In this document: one piece after another, positions 1 through 8,565 of the stretch
Layout: the number at the start of each line of letters is the position of its first letter
Numbering within the stretch: position 1 is the first letter of the stretch
Assembly: GCA_946481065.1 (NCBI GenBank)
Contig: CAMLMA010000010.1
Coordinates: 1-24,653, forward strand
Direction: 5' to 3'
Length of the DNA: 24,653 nt
Source of the DNA: an uncultured Nitrosomonadales bacterium
Lineage (GTDB): Bacteria; Pseudomonadota; Gammaproteobacteria; Burkholderiales; Methylophilaceae
Translations under genes and position numbers: made by a program
The notes under the pieces: model-generated
What the model saw: the letters and a program-made list of their open reading frames with translations, nothing else
Databases searched by the model: none
Told to the model about the DNA's origin: nothing

Positions 1-121
1 CCGCACCGGGCAGGCGCGGGGCCGAACCCCAGGTCTGCACCACGGTGAACAGGTGGACGCCGCGACCCTGCGCCAGCCATTCGGTGGCGCGCTGCAAGAC
101 CTCGTGATCGAGTGCCTGCAT
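1..121 (-). CDS. XdhC/CoxI family molybdenum-hydroxylase maturation factor (partial, N-terminal 40 residues)
   Basis: The minus-strand reading frame opens with ATG at 121-119 and runs off the left edge of the window, so only about 40 residues are visible. They contain the segment LFTVVQTWGSAPRLPGA, which is the typical N-terminal signature of XdhC/CoxI proteins. Family members bind the molybdenum cofactor, help its sulfuration and insert it into xanthine-dehydrogenase-type enzymes. The start lies only 6 bases behind the stop of the molybdenum hydroxylase large subunit, so it is almost certainly the third gene of that operon, which fits a maturation role. The recognition rests on a short stretch; the C-terminal Rossmann-like domain is outside the window. 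Confidence 0.8.
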   Translation of the reverse strand, partial: MQALDHEVLQRATEWLAQGRGVHLFTVVQTWGSAPRLPGA

Positions 122-127
122 GGAGGC

Positions 128-2296
128 CTAAGCCAGCTGGCTGCCGATAGGCAAGCTGCGGATACGCTTGCCGGTGAGCGCGAAGATGGCATTGGTGACA
201 GCCGGCGCCACTGGTGGCAAGGCGGGTTCGCCAACGCCGCCCATCTTTTCCTGACTCGGCACGATGTGTACCTCGACCTTCGGCATCTGGTTCATGCGCA
301 AGACCAGGTAATCATGGAAGTTGGATTGCTGCACCTGCCCCCCCTTGAACGTGATCTCGCTCTGCAGGGCAGCACCGAGGCCGAAGGCGATGGATGATTC
401 CATCTGCGCCCTGAGCGATTCAGGATTCACGGCGAGTCCGCAATCGATGGCGCAGACCATGCGGTGTACTTTGACAGTGCCGTCTTCCACCGACACTTCG
501 GCCACCTGCGCGACGAAACTGCCGAACGATTCATGCACGGCGATGCCGCGCGCGACGCCTTTGGGCAAAGGCTTACCCCAATCGGCCTTCTCTGCCGCCA
601 GGTTGAGCGCAGCCAGATGCCGCGGATGGTCTTTCAGCAATTCGCGACGATAGATCAGCGGGTCACGCCCGGCGGCATGTGCCGCCTCATCGACCAGGCT
701 TTCCATGACGAAACCGCTATGGCTATGACCGACTGATCGCCACCACAACACGGGGATGGTCGCCTTGACCGTGTGCAACTCGATGTTGTGGTTCTGGATC
801 TCCTTGAGATAGGGCGAATCGGCAACGCCTTCGACAGAGGTCGAATCGACGCCGTTCTTGATCATGAACCCCTCGAATGGCGTACCGAGCGCGATGGATT
901 GGCCGACGATGGATTGCTCCCAGGCGACCGGCTTGCCGTCGGCGGCGAGACCGATGCGCGCCTTGTGCACAAACATCGGACGATAGTAGCCACCCTTCAC
1001 GTCATCCTCTCGGCTCCAGACCGTCTTTACCGGTGCGCCTGCCGCCTTGGCGACGTGCGCAGCTTCGGAGACGAAATCCGCAGCCGGGTTGGCGCGACGT
1101 CCGAAACCGCCACCGAGGAACATGGTGTGGATCTTGACCTGCTCTGGCTTGAAGCCCGTGATCTTGGCCACGGCTTGCTGATCGGTACCTTGCATCTGTG
1201 TGCCGGTCCAGACTTCACAACCGTCATCGTTGATGCGCACGGCGCAATTGAGTGGCTCCATCGGCGAATGGGCGAGATACGGCGCGACGTATTCGGCCTC
1301 GACCGTCTTCACGGCTTTCGCCATCGCTGCCTGACTATCGCCGACCTTGGCCGCCGGCAGACCCTTCTCGCCGGCCAGCTTCCTGTATTCGGCGAGCATG
1401 GTCGTGGTATCGAGCTGGGCGTTCTCGCCCAGGTCCCATTCCACCTTGAGCGCGTCACGGCCCTGTTTGGCAGCCCAGTAATGATCGGCGATGACGGCCA
1501 CGCCTGTCGGCACCTGCACCACGTTGCGTACGCCGCGCACCTTGCGCGTGGCGCTATCGTCAAACGATTTGACCTTGCCGCCAAACACCGGCGAACGGGC
1601 GACGGTCGCCGTCAGCAGGCCATCGAATTGGATATCCTGGCCGAAGATCGCGCTGCCGTTGACCTTTTCCGCGCTGTCGAGTCGCTTGGTCGGCTTGCCG
1701 ATGATCTTCCAGTCTTGCGGATCCTTGAGCTTGATCGCGGTCGGCGTCTCCATGCCGGCAGCGAGTTCGGCCAGCTCACCGTAGCGCAGTTGCTGGTCGC
1801 CCGAGATGACCATGCCGTTCTCGGTGCGCAGGGTGGCGACATCAACGCCCAGTTTTTGCGCCGCAGCCTGCAACAGCAGGGCACGACTCAACGCGCCCGC
1901 CTGGCGATAACGGTCGAATTCCGACCAGGTGGTCGAGGAGCCGCCCGTGATCTGCAGGCCATAAGCGGTGTGGATGTATGCCGGCGCGGCAGGCGCATGC
2001 TCGACCTTGATCTTGTCCCAGTCGGCATCCAGCTCCTCGGCGATCAGCATCGGCAAGGTGGTCCAGATGCTCTGGCCCATTTCGCTGTGGGCGAGCAGTA
2101 CGGTGATGCTGTCATCGCTGCCGATGCGCAGGAAAGCGTTGGGTTCCGGCATCTTGGCTTCGGCGGCGGCGTCTTCCTTGCCCGGCAACAGGAAACGTTT
2201 GGCGTAGGGGATGCTGAAACCGATGACGAGGCCGCCGGCGATAAATGCCGCAGTCTTGATGAACGTGCGCCGTGACGGATTGTTAGGTGCATTCAT
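128..2296 (-). CDS. Molybdopterin-binding large subunit of a Tat-exported xanthine dehydrogenase/isoquinoline 1-oxidoreductase-type hydroxylase
   Basis: This 722-residue protein resembles the beta subunit of isoquinoline 1-oxidoreductase (IorB) in the xanthine dehydrogenase family, which hydroxylates N-heterocycles or oxidises aldehydes with water as oxygen donor. The N-terminus has a twin-arginine signal (SRRTFIK, Arg9-Arg10) followed by a hydrophobic segment at about residues 15-30, so the enzyme should be exported folded, or anchored facing the periplasm. A glycine-rich cofactor loop, GGGFGRR, occurs mid-protein. The GVGE motif near the C-terminus (Glu690) supplies the glutamate expected to act as base. 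The start is supported by GAGGAG upstream. It follows the iron-sulfur subunit by 11 bases and precedes xdhC by 6. No FAD domain is present, so electrons presumably leave to a cytochrome c or other carrier. The substrate cannot be told from sequence. Confidence 0.9.
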   Translation of the reverse strand: MNAPNNPSRRTFIKTAAFIAGGLVIGFSIPYAKRFLLPGKEDAAAEAKMPEPNAFLRIGSDDSITVLLAHSEMGQSIWTTLPMLIAEELDADWDKIKVEHAPAAPAYIHTAYGLQITGGSSTTWSEFDRYRQAGALSRALLLQAAAQKLGVDVATLRTENGMVISGDQQLRYGELAELAAGMETPTAIKLKDPQDWKIIGKPTKRLDSAEKVNGSAIFGQDIQFDGLLTATVARSPVFGGKVKSFDDSATRKVRGVRNVVQVPTGVAVIADHYWAAKQGRDALKVEWDLGENAQLDTTTMLAEYRKLAGEKGLPAAKVGDSQAAMAKAVKTVEAEYVAPYLAHSPMEPLNCAVRINDDGCEVWTGTQMQGTDQQAVAKITGFKPEQVKIHTMFLGGGFGRRANPAADFVSEAAHVAKAAGAPVKTVWSREDDVKGGYYRPMFVHKARIGLAADGKPVAWEQSIVGQSIALGTPFEGFMIKNGVDSTSVEGVADSPYLKEIQNHNIELHTVKATIPVLWWRSVGHSHSGFVMESLVDEAAHAAGRDPLIYRRELLKDHPRHLAALNLAAEKADWGKPLPKGVARGIAVHESFGSFVAQVAEVSVEDGTVKVHRMVCAIDCGLAVNPESLRAQMESSIAFGLGAALQSEITFKGGQVQQSNFHDYLVLRMNQMPKVEVHIVPSQEKMGGVGEPALPPVAPAVTNAIFALTGKRIRSLPIGSQLA

Positions 2297-2307
2297 GGCG
2301 TGACTCC

Positions 2308-2766
2308 TCAGGCGAGTTTATCGGCAGCGGCGTGGATCGCGGCGCGGATGCGTGGATAGGTGCCGCAACGGCAGATATTGCCGCTCATGGCGGCATCGAT
2401 GTCGGCGTCTGTCGGGCGTTTGTTGCTGGCAAGCAGCGCGGTGGCCGCCATGATCTGCCCGGACTGGCAATAGCCGCATTGCACGACGTCCACTTCCCGC
2501 CAGGCTGCTTGCACGGCCTTGCCGATGTCATCCTCACTCATGTGTTCGATAGTGGTGATCTTTTTGCCGACAGCGGCGGAGACCGGGGTCACGCAGGAGC
2601 GGATAGGCTGGCCATCGAGGTGGACGGTGCAGGCACCGCATTGCGCCATGCCGCAACCGAATTTGGTCCCGGTGAGGTGAGCGAGATCGCGTACGGCCCA
2701 GAGGATGGGCATGTCATCCGTAGCATCGAGTTCTTGATCCTGACCATTGATGTTAAGAGTCACCAT
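2308..2766 (-). CDS. (2Fe-2S)-binding small subunit of the molybdenum hydroxylase (IorA-like)
   Basis: This 152-residue protein has the two-cluster architecture of small subunits of molybdenum hydroxylases. The N-terminal plant-ferredoxin-type cluster is bound by Cys38, Cys43, Cys46 and Cys58 ([11 protein letters not shown] motif). The C-terminal four-helix domain cluster is bound by Cys97 and Cys100 (CGYC) and Cys132 and Cys134 (CRC). It carries electrons from the molybdenum site of the partner encoded next. There is no signal peptide; as known for this family it probably crosses the membrane with the large subunit, which carries the Tat signal. ATG at 2766 is preceded by AAAGGA six bases upstream. 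It is the first gene of the operon and diverges from lysR. All eight cluster cysteines are present. Confidence 0.93.
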   Translation of the reverse strand: MVTLNINGQDQELDATDDMPILWAVRDLAHLTGTKFGCGMAQCGACTVHLDGQPIRSCVTPVSAAVGKKITTIEHMSEDDIGKAVQAAWREVDVVQCGYCQSGQIMAATALLASNKRPTDADIDAAMSGNICRCGTYPRIRAAIHAAADKLA

Positions 2767-2933
2767 GGCGTGTCCTTTCTATGAGGAATGGGTGGCAAAC
2801 GGCAGAAAACGGCTTAAAAATTCTTTGCGCTCAAGTATGTAGAAATCGTGCGCGGCAATAAATGGAAATGATGTTATTTTTGAATTCCATATTCTGGAAT
2901 AATTGTACCTCTTATGCCAATCAAAGGCCCCAC
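2767..2933. promoter_or_regulatory. Divergent promoter region between iorA and lysR
   Basis: The 167 bases between the two divergent start codons are much more AT-rich than the flanking genes, as expected for back-to-back promoters. They hold one clear dyad (listed separately). I could not assign convincing -35/-10 pairs with confidence. The geometry, a LysR-type gene transcribed away from its likely target operon, is the standard arrangement for this regulator family. Confidence 0.7.
2884..2900. promoter_or_regulatory. Predicted LysR-type operator (perfect dyad, T-N11-A)
   Basis: ATTCCA at 2884-2889 and TGGAAT at 2895-2900 form a perfect inverted repeat with a 5-base spacer. Inside it, T2886 to A2898 reads TCC-N7-GGA, matching the T-N11-A core typical of LysR-type sites. 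It lies 34 bases before the proposed lysR start, where autoregulation and control of the divergent ior operon would be expected. Binding is inference. Confidence 0.6.
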
Positions 2934-3848
2934 ATGCTGAACCGACTGGAAATGATGCGCATCTTCTGCGTGACCGCGGAATCAAGCAGCTTCAAGGAAG
3001 CCGCGATCCGCCTCGGCGTCTCGCCGCAAGCCGTGACACGCGCGATCAAGGAGCTGGAGCTGACCGTGGGGGAACCGCTGTTCTACCGTAACACGCGGCA
3101 GATGCGGATCACCGATTTCGGCGAACGGCTGGCAAGCCGCGCGCGTGATATGGTCAGCGGCATCGACGCCCTGTTCACTGCACCCAATGACCTGCAGGAC
3201 AGCAGCCTGGCCGGCACGGTACGCATCACCGCACCCGTGGTGGTCGGCCGGCGTTTCCTGCTGCCGGTGCTGAGCGAGATCTCGAAACAGCACCCGGAGA
3301 TCATCATCGACCTGCGGCTATCCGATTCCATCACCGACGCCATCGAACAGCAGATCGATATCGGCGTGCGCGTCGGCTTCCTGCGCGACAGCAGCTTCAT
3401 CGCCCGCTCGCCGGCCAAGGTATCGTTCTTTTCAGTCGGCGCCCCGAGCCTGATCGCCCGCGTCGGCAAGCCTACCAGCATCGAGGATCTGCTCAACCTG
3501 CCGACCACCGGACTCGTCGACAGCAGCACTGGGCGTTGCTGGCCCTGGTATTTCTCCGATGGCCAGCAGTTCGCGCCCAAGGCCACGGCTTTCATTACGG
3601 ACGACGCCGAGACCGAGCTCGACCTGGTGCTCAACGGTATCGGCTTTGCCCAGGTGCCCGGCTGCCTGGCGATCCCCTTGATCCGCAGCGGCAAGCTGGT
3701 CACGGTACTGGATCGGTTCCTCGCGCCGCCTTGGGATCTCTATGTCTATCGGCCGCAGCGCGGGCCGGTGCCGACGCGGACACGTCTGGTCTACGACCGC
3801 CTGCTGCAAACGCTGGCCGACCCGGCCCGATTCCCCGTCACACTTTGA
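2934..3848 (+). CDS. LysR-family transcriptional regulator
   Basis: This LysR-type regulator is 304 residues long from the ATG at 2934, the usual family length. The reading frame extends upstream to 2862, but that would add 24 residues before the conserved helix-turn-helix and run through the operator-like dyad, so I prefer 2934. Residues about 5-65 form the winged helix-turn-helix (FKEAAIRLGVSPQAVTRAIK segment), and about 90-295 the periplasmic-binding-protein-like effector domain. In sequence style it is close to the many LysR proteins that regulate a neighbouring oxidoreductase. It is divergent from iorA-iorB-xdhC and is the obvious candidate regulator of that operon. The inducer is unknown. 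It converges on the diguanylate cyclase gene, with 12 bases between the two stop codons. Confidence 0.92.
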   Translation: MLNRLEMMRIFCVTAESSSFKEAAIRLGVSPQAVTRAIKELELTVGEPLFYRNTRQMRITDFGERLASRARDMVSGIDALFTAPNDLQDSSLAGTVRITAPVVVGRRFLLPVLSEISKQHPEIIIDLRLSDSITDAIEQQIDIGVRVGFLRDSSFIARSPAKVSFFSVGAPSLIARVGKPTSIEDLLNLPTTGLVDSSTGRCWPWYFSDGQQFAPKATAFITDDAETELDLVLNGIGFAQVPGCLAIPLIRSGKLVTVLDRFLAPPWDLYVYRPQRGPVPTRTRLVYDRLLQTLADPARFPVTL

Positions 3849-3860
3849 GTCTCGTGGCTG

Positions 3861-6800
3861 TCAGTGGGCCTTGTCCCTGAGATAGCGGTCGATCGCGTCG
3901 ATCGGCATCGGCCTGCCGAAGAGATAACCCTGATATGAGACGCAACCGTTCTCATGCAGGAAGTCGCGCTGGGCTTCGGTCTCCACGCCCTCGGCGATGA
4001 CGTTGAGGCCTAGGCTGTTGCCGAGCGCAATGGTCGTGCGGACGATGGCGGCATCGTTGGGATCGGTGAGGATATCGCGCACGAAAGATTGATCGATCTT
4101 GAGCTGCTCCAGCGGCAGGCGCTTGAGATAAGCCAGCGAGGAATAACCCGTGCCGAAATCATCGAGCGAGAATCCGACCCCGCGTGCCTTCAGCCGCATC
4201 ATCTTGTCGATGACATCCTCGACGTTCTCCACCAGCAGGCTCTCGGTCAATTCCAGTTTGAGCCGGGTCGGGTCAGCGCCGGTACTATCGAGCACTTCGA
4301 ACACCTGCTCCACGAAATCGACCTGGCGGAACTGGCGGACACTGACGTTGACGGCGATCTCAAGGTGTTTCGCATAGGGCAGCTTGGCCCAGCGCTCGAT
4401 CTGGCGGCAGGCGGTATCGAGGATCTTGCGCCCGATCGGCAGGATCAGCCCGGTGTCTTCTGCCAGCGGAATGAAGTGGATCGGCGGGATCAGTCCCTTG
4501 CCCGGGTGCTGCCAGCGCAATAGCGCTTCGACACCGATGACCTCTCCGGACTGGTCGACCTGCGGCTGGTAAACGAGGAAGAATTCGTCATTGCGGATCG
4601 CCTGGCGTAGATCTTCCTCCAGCGCGATGCGTGCGGAGATCAGGGCCTGCATCTCAGGATTGAAGAAGCGGAAGGTGTTACGGCCGGCCGCCTTGGCCTG
4701 GTACATGGCAAGATCGGCATGCTTGAGGATCTCGTCGACGCTGATCGCCTGGCTGCCGAACGAGGCGATACCGATACTGGGTGTGGTGTAGTGCTCCAGG
4801 CCGGGCAAACGGAATGGCTCGCTGAAGCTGTGCAGGATCTTTTCGGCGACGTTCTGCGATTGCGTGGCAGCTTCGGTCTCGTCAGCACTCAGATTCTCCA
4901 GGATCACCACAAACTCGTCGCCCCCCAGCCGGGCCACGGTATCCGAAGCCCTGACCGCCTCGCCGATGCGCTTCGCCACCTGCTTCAGCAGGAAATCGCC
5001 CATGTCATGGCCGTGGGAATCGTTGAGGATCTTGAAATTATCGAGGTCGATGAACAGCAGCGCGCCGCTATGGTCACTGCGAATGGTGGAGACCAGTTGC
5101 TGTTCAAGGCGGTCGAGCAGCAGCTGACGATTGGGCAACTTGGTCAGCGGATCATAAAAGGCCAGATGCTGGATCTCCTGCTCAGCCAGCTTGCGTTCGG
5201 TGATATCGCGTTCGATGGCGACCCAATGGGTGTACCAGCCGTTCTCGTCTGCCAAAGGGACGATATTGAGGTCCAGCCAGATCTCTTCGCCGCTCTTTTT
5301 GTAATTGATGAGCTCCGCCCGTACCGGCTCCCATTTCTTCAGCGCGGTGTGGATACGATCGAGCTCGCTGCGCTGGGTGTTCACGCCTTGCAGGATGCGT
5401 GGCGTCTTGCCGATGACTTCTTCCTTGGTATAGCCGGTGAGCCGCTCGAAGGCCTTGTTGACGAAGACGATGCGCGGACCGGGCTCCTCGAACGGCTCCG
5501 CCTCGGAGATCAGCACGATGTCATTGAGCGTAGCGATGCTGTTCTCCAGCAGGCGCAGGTGGTCTTCTGCCAGGTGGCGTTCGATGGCGATCCCGGCCAG
5601 ATGGGATGATGAACTCAGCAGATCCAGCTCTTGCGTATCCGGCATGTGCACTGTCTGTGAATAAACGGCAAACGTCCCGAGCACGTCCTTTTTCGACGAC
5701 AGGATAGGTACCGACCAGCAGGCCTTGAGGCCGAACTTGCCCGCCAGTCCGCGGTAATTCTTCCATAAGGGATCTTTGGCGATATCGCTGACCACCACGC
5801 GGCGCTTCTCGAAGGCAGCCGTGCCGCACGAGCCGACGCCCGAGCCGATCATGACGCCGTCCAGCGCCTGCATGTATGCGTCCGGCAGGCGCGAGTAGGC
5901 GCCGGTGCGCAGGCATTGCTTGTCGTCTAGCAGCAGCACGGAGCAGAGGCACTGGGGATACTGCGCTTCCACCATTTCCACCAGTGATGTGAGCACTGAC
6001 TTCAACCTTGCGCCTTGGGCGATGTGCTCAAGGATGGTGTTCTGGATGGTCTTGAATGTTTCCAGCTGCTTCTGCTGCTCGATGTTCTCGACCACGCGGA
6101 TCAGGTTGGCGGGCGTGCCGTCGGCATGGCGCAATAACGAGACGCTGACCTTGACCCAGACCGTGCTGCGGTTCTTGCGGATATAGCGTTTCTGGATGAC
6201 GAACGCTTCGATCTTGCCCGACAGCAGGTCGTTGAGCAGTTGTGTGTTCTCGATCACGTCGTCCGGGTGCGTGATGTCCAGTTGATCGATGTCGTGCAGT
6301 TCCGCTTCCGTGTAACCGACGATCTCGCAATAGGCAGGATTGGCAAGCACCGTGCGACCATCCAGCGTACTCATGGCGATGCCGGCAGCCGCGGTATCGA
6401 AGGTCAGGCGCACCATCTGCTCGCTGGCATGAAGCGCTTGTTCGGCACGCAGGCGCTGGGCCACTTCATCCTGAAGTTCGGCGGTATGCCGCTTGACGCT
6501 GCGACGCATCTGCAGGTTCCAGAGCACGATCACGGTGATGACGAATGCGATGCTGAGCATGGTGCCGACCGCCCAATGCAGCAGCTTGGCCTGACGGGCC
6601 GCTTCAGGCAGATAGAGGAAGCCTTCCAGGGAGTAGTCCTTCGGCACTTCGCCCAGATCGGCAAAGACATCTGCGATATGCTGCCAGCGCCCCGGATTCA
6701 TGTGGCCGATCTCGACCACATCGGACAGGATATAAGGCCGCATGGCTTCATATTCCTGGTGCAGGATCTCCTTGCTGAGGCCGCGTTCCCGCGCACCCGG

Positions 6801-7640
6801 CATCCGCAGGATGTCATCGATGATCTCGTCCGGATGACTCAGCGCGTATTCCCAGCCCTTGCGCGTAGCGCGCAACATCGCCTCGACCCGCTGCGGATGA
6901 TCGTTGACCTCGTGCTCGGTGGTGATCAGCGTATCGCCGTAGAAATCGATCCCGTAATCCTTGCCTTGCAGTATCGCCGGTTTGACCCCTCTGGCGCGCA
7001 TCTGGTTGGGCTCTGCCGTCGCATAGGCCGACATGGCATCGACCTTGCCGTCGATCAGGTCCTGCAGGTTCCAACTATGCGGAATCGCCTTGACGTCATC
7101 GACACGCAAACCCTCACGTAGCAGAACGGCGCGGAACTGTACGCCGCCCTGGCCATCCTCGAACATGACTTTCTTGCCGAGCAGGTCATCGACGGTACGG
7201 ATCCCTCTGTCGGCCCGGCTCAGGATGATGTAAGGGGAATGCTGGAAGATGGCGGCGATGGCGACGATAGGCTTGCCCTGCAAACGGTCCAGCACCACTT
7301 CGGCATCGGTGATGGCATATTCCGCCTGGCCATCGAGCATGGCCTTGAGTGCGTGCTTACCAGCGCCGCCCTCGACGAGATGCACGTTCAGCCCTTCTTG
7401 CTGATAATAGCCTTGCGACACGGCGGCGTAGTAGCCGGCAAACTGGAACTGGTGATACCACTTGAGATGAAGGTTGATGGGCCGCTCGGCGGCTAACGCT
7501 GAGGCGCTGAAAAACGCCCCCATGCACAGGATCAGGATGCACAAGCCACGAAGCACGGTAACAGAGAGGTGTTCAGCGGCCGGCAGTTGCCGGGCGTTGT
7601 CCGCTTGCTGACAGACCTTGTCTGGACCTGAGCAGAACAT
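3861..7640 (-). CDS. Membrane sensor protein: NMT1-like solute-binding domain, PAS, GAF, PAS, GGDEF and EAL (cyclic-di-GMP turnover)
   Basis: This 1259-residue protein has an N-terminal hydrophobic signal segment at about residues 27-50, then a solute-binding domain of the NMT1/THI5-like type (about 52-345; early motif LKWYHQFQFAGYY) predicted to lie in the periplasm. One membrane helix follows at about 353-375. The cytoplasmic part has PAS (about 405-525), GAF (about 535-690), PAS (about 700-815), GGDEF (about 825-995) and EAL (about 1005-1255). The cyclase signature GGDEF is intact at 906-910, and an inhibitory RxxD site (RASD, 897-900) sits exactly five residues ahead. The phosphodiesterase motifs EALLR (1038-1042), DDFGTGYSSL (from 1160) and AEGVET are also intact, so both activities are possible. 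GAGG precedes the ATG by 8 bases. It is transcribed alone. The NMT1 family often binds thiamine-pyrimidine or related small organics; the ligand here is unknown. Confidence 0.93.
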   Translation of the reverse strand: MFCSGPDKVCQQADNARQLPAAEHLSVTVLRGLCILILCMGAFFSASALAAERPINLHLKWYHQFQFAGYYAAVSQGYYQQEGLNVHLVEGGAGKHALKAMLDGQAEYAITDAEVVLDRLQGKPIVAIAAIFQHSPYIILSRADRGIRTVDDLLGKKVMFEDGQGGVQFRAVLLREGLRVDDVKAIPHSWNLQDLIDGKVDAMSAYATAEPNQMRARGVKPAILQGKDYGIDFYGDTLITTEHEVNDHPQRVEAMLRATRKGWEYALSHPDEIIDDILRMPGARERGLSKEILHQEYEAMRPYILSDVVEIGHMNPGRWQHIADVFADLGEVPKDYSLEGFLYLPEAARQAKLLHWAVGTMLSIAFVITVIVLWNLQMRRSVKRHTAELQDEVAQRLRAEQALHASEQMVRLTFDTAAAGIAMSTLDGRTVLANPAYCEIVGYTEAELHDIDQLDITHPDDVIENTQLLNDLLSGKIEAFVIQKRYIRKNRSTVWVKVSVSLLRHADGTPANLIRVVENIEQQKQLETFKTIQNTILEHIAQGARLKSVLTSLVEMVEAQYPQCLCSVLLLDDKQCLRTGAYSRLPDAYMQALDGVMIGSGVGSCGTAAFEKRRVVVSDIAKDPLWKNYRGLAGKFGLKACWSVPILSSKKDVLGTFAVYSQTVHMPDTQELDLLSSSSHLAGIAIERHLAEDHLRLLENSIATLNDIVLISEAEPFEEPGPRIVFVNKAFERLTGYTKEEVIGKTPRILQGVNTQRSELDRIHTALKKWEPVRAELINYKKSGEEIWLDLNIVPLADENGWYTHWVAIERDITERKLAEQEIQHLAFYDPLTKLPNRQLLLDRLEQQLVSTIRSDHSGALLFIDLDNFKILNDSHGHDMGDFLLKQVAKRIGEAVRASDTVARLGGDEFVVILENLSADETEAATQSQNVAEKILHSFSEPFRLPGLEHYTTPSIGIASFGSQAISVDEILKHADLAMYQAKAAGRNTFRFFNPEMQALISARIALEEDLRQAIRNDEFFLVYQPQVDQSGEVIGVEALLRWQHPGKGLIPPIHFIPLAEDTGLILPIGRKILDTACRQIERWAKLPYAKHLEIAVNVSVRQFRQVDFVEQVFEVLDSTGADPTRLKLELTESLLVENVEDVIDKMMRLKARGVGFSLDDFGTGYSSLAYLKRLPLEQLKIDQSFVRDILTDPNDAAIVRTTIALGNSLGLNVIAEGVETEAQRDFLHENGCVSYQGYLFGRPMPIDAIDRYLRDKAH

Positions 7641-7750
7641 TATCTAAGCCTCGTGGTCGATCATTTATCACCGACAGACGGGCATCCTCTCCCCGATGTT
7701 CTAGCGATTTAATTTTCAATCGCATGCATACGCACAATATAGTCTTATTT

Positions 7751-7764
7751 TGCCATGATTGGCA
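7751..7764. repeat. Perfect inverted repeat in the divergent sensor/rpiA intergenic region
   Basis: TGCCA (7751-7755) and TGGCA (7760-7764) pair perfectly around a 4-base spacer. The dyad lies 111 bases before the sensor gene start on one side and 98 bases before rpiA on the other, within an AT-rich 221-base region that must hold both promoters. It may be an operator; the regulator is unknown. A chance occurrence of this size is not excluded. Confidence 0.35.
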
Positions 7765-7861
7765 TGAAAGATGACGATGCGAAATCAAGCGGATACCCTG
7801 TCATCCCGGCGTTCCGAGCGCTTTTCGTGGTTCACGCCACACCTTGCAAGGAGGAAACATC

Positions 7862-8533
7862 ATGAACGATAAACAACTAGTCGCGACTGAAGCTGCAAAG
7901 CATGTCGAAAACGGCATGCTGGTAGGGCTGGGCACCGGCTCGACGGCAGACCTTTTCATCGAGGCGATCGCCGCACGCATGCGGCAGGAGAAGCTCGACC
8001 TCAAGGTGGTTTCGAGTTCGGCGGCGAGTGCAGCAAAGGCCGGGGAGCTCGGCCTGTCGCTGGTGGATATCGCCGAGATCACGCATCTGGATCTGTATGT
8101 CGACGGGGCCGACGAGGTGACGCCTGACATGACTTTGCTCAAGGGTCGAGGCGCTGACCTAGTGAAAGAGAAGCTCCTGGCGAAAGCCTGCGGTCAGTTC
8201 ATCGTGCTGGTCGATCAAAGCAAGCTGGTCAGCCGGATCGGTGAAAAATATCCTATCCCGGTCGAAGTACCCGCTTTCGCGTGGCAACTGGTGAAGCGCA
8301 GCCTGGAACAGGCAGGGGGCAAGGTCACCTTACGCATGAAGGAAGGGCAGCCGGCCGTCAGTTCGCATGGCAGCTGGATCCTCGATGTGGCCTTCGAGCC
8401 CAGGCTTGACGCCGCCACGCTCGACGACTTGCTGAACAGCACACCGGGCGTGGTCGAGCATGGCATCTTCCGCGGTCTGGCCCGAGCCGTCTTCATGGCC
8501 GAGAACGGTGTTGTCATCCCCCGCTGGGCCTGA
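7862..8533 (+). CDS. rpiA: Ribose-5-phosphate isomerase A
   Basis: RpiA interconverts ribose 5-phosphate and ribulose 5-phosphate in the cytoplasm. In a ribulose monophosphate methylotroph it would also serve regeneration of the formaldehyde acceptor. From ATG 7862 the protein has 223 residues, near the family length of about 219. The phosphate loop GLGTGST is at residues 22-28, the DGADE motif with Asp81 and Asp84 at 81-85, and KGRGADLVKEK begins at Lys94 with Glu103, positions that match the known active-site residues of the E. coli enzyme. The start was chosen because AAGGAGG (7848-7854) ends 7 bases before it; a further in-frame ATG at 7844 lies upstream of that ribosome site and is rejected. 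It is transcribed alone and converges on the dioxygenase gene. Confidence 0.97.
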   Translation: MNDKQLVATEAAKHVENGMLVGLGTGSTADLFIEAIAARMRQEKLDLKVVSSSAASAAKAGELGLSLVDIAEITHLDLYVDGADEVTPDMTLLKGRGADLVKEKLLAKACGQFIVLVDQSKLVSRIGEKYPIPVEVPAFAWQLVKRSLEQAGGKVTLRMKEGQPAVSSHGSWILDVAFEPRLDAATLDDLLNSTPGVVEHGIFRGLARAVFMAENGVVIPRWA

Positions 8534-8537
8534 GTCT

Positions 8538-8557
8538 CCGGCGCCGCGCCGGGTTTC
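8538..8557 (+). terminator. Possible weak intrinsic terminator after rpiA
   Basis: CCGGCG (8538-8543) and CGCCGG (8547-8552) form a six-pair GC-only stem with a 3-base loop, directly behind the rpiA stop codon. Only a short GTTTC follows, so termination would be weak, or the hairpin may just stabilise the transcript end. Confidence 0.4.
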
Positions 8558-8565
8558 GTGCGCGG

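Noticed and set aside
773..2275. A 500-codon open frame on the plus strand
   Set aside because: It is the antisense shadow of the molybdenum hydroxylase large subunit; the translation is rich in Arg, Asp and His and has no recognisable domain.
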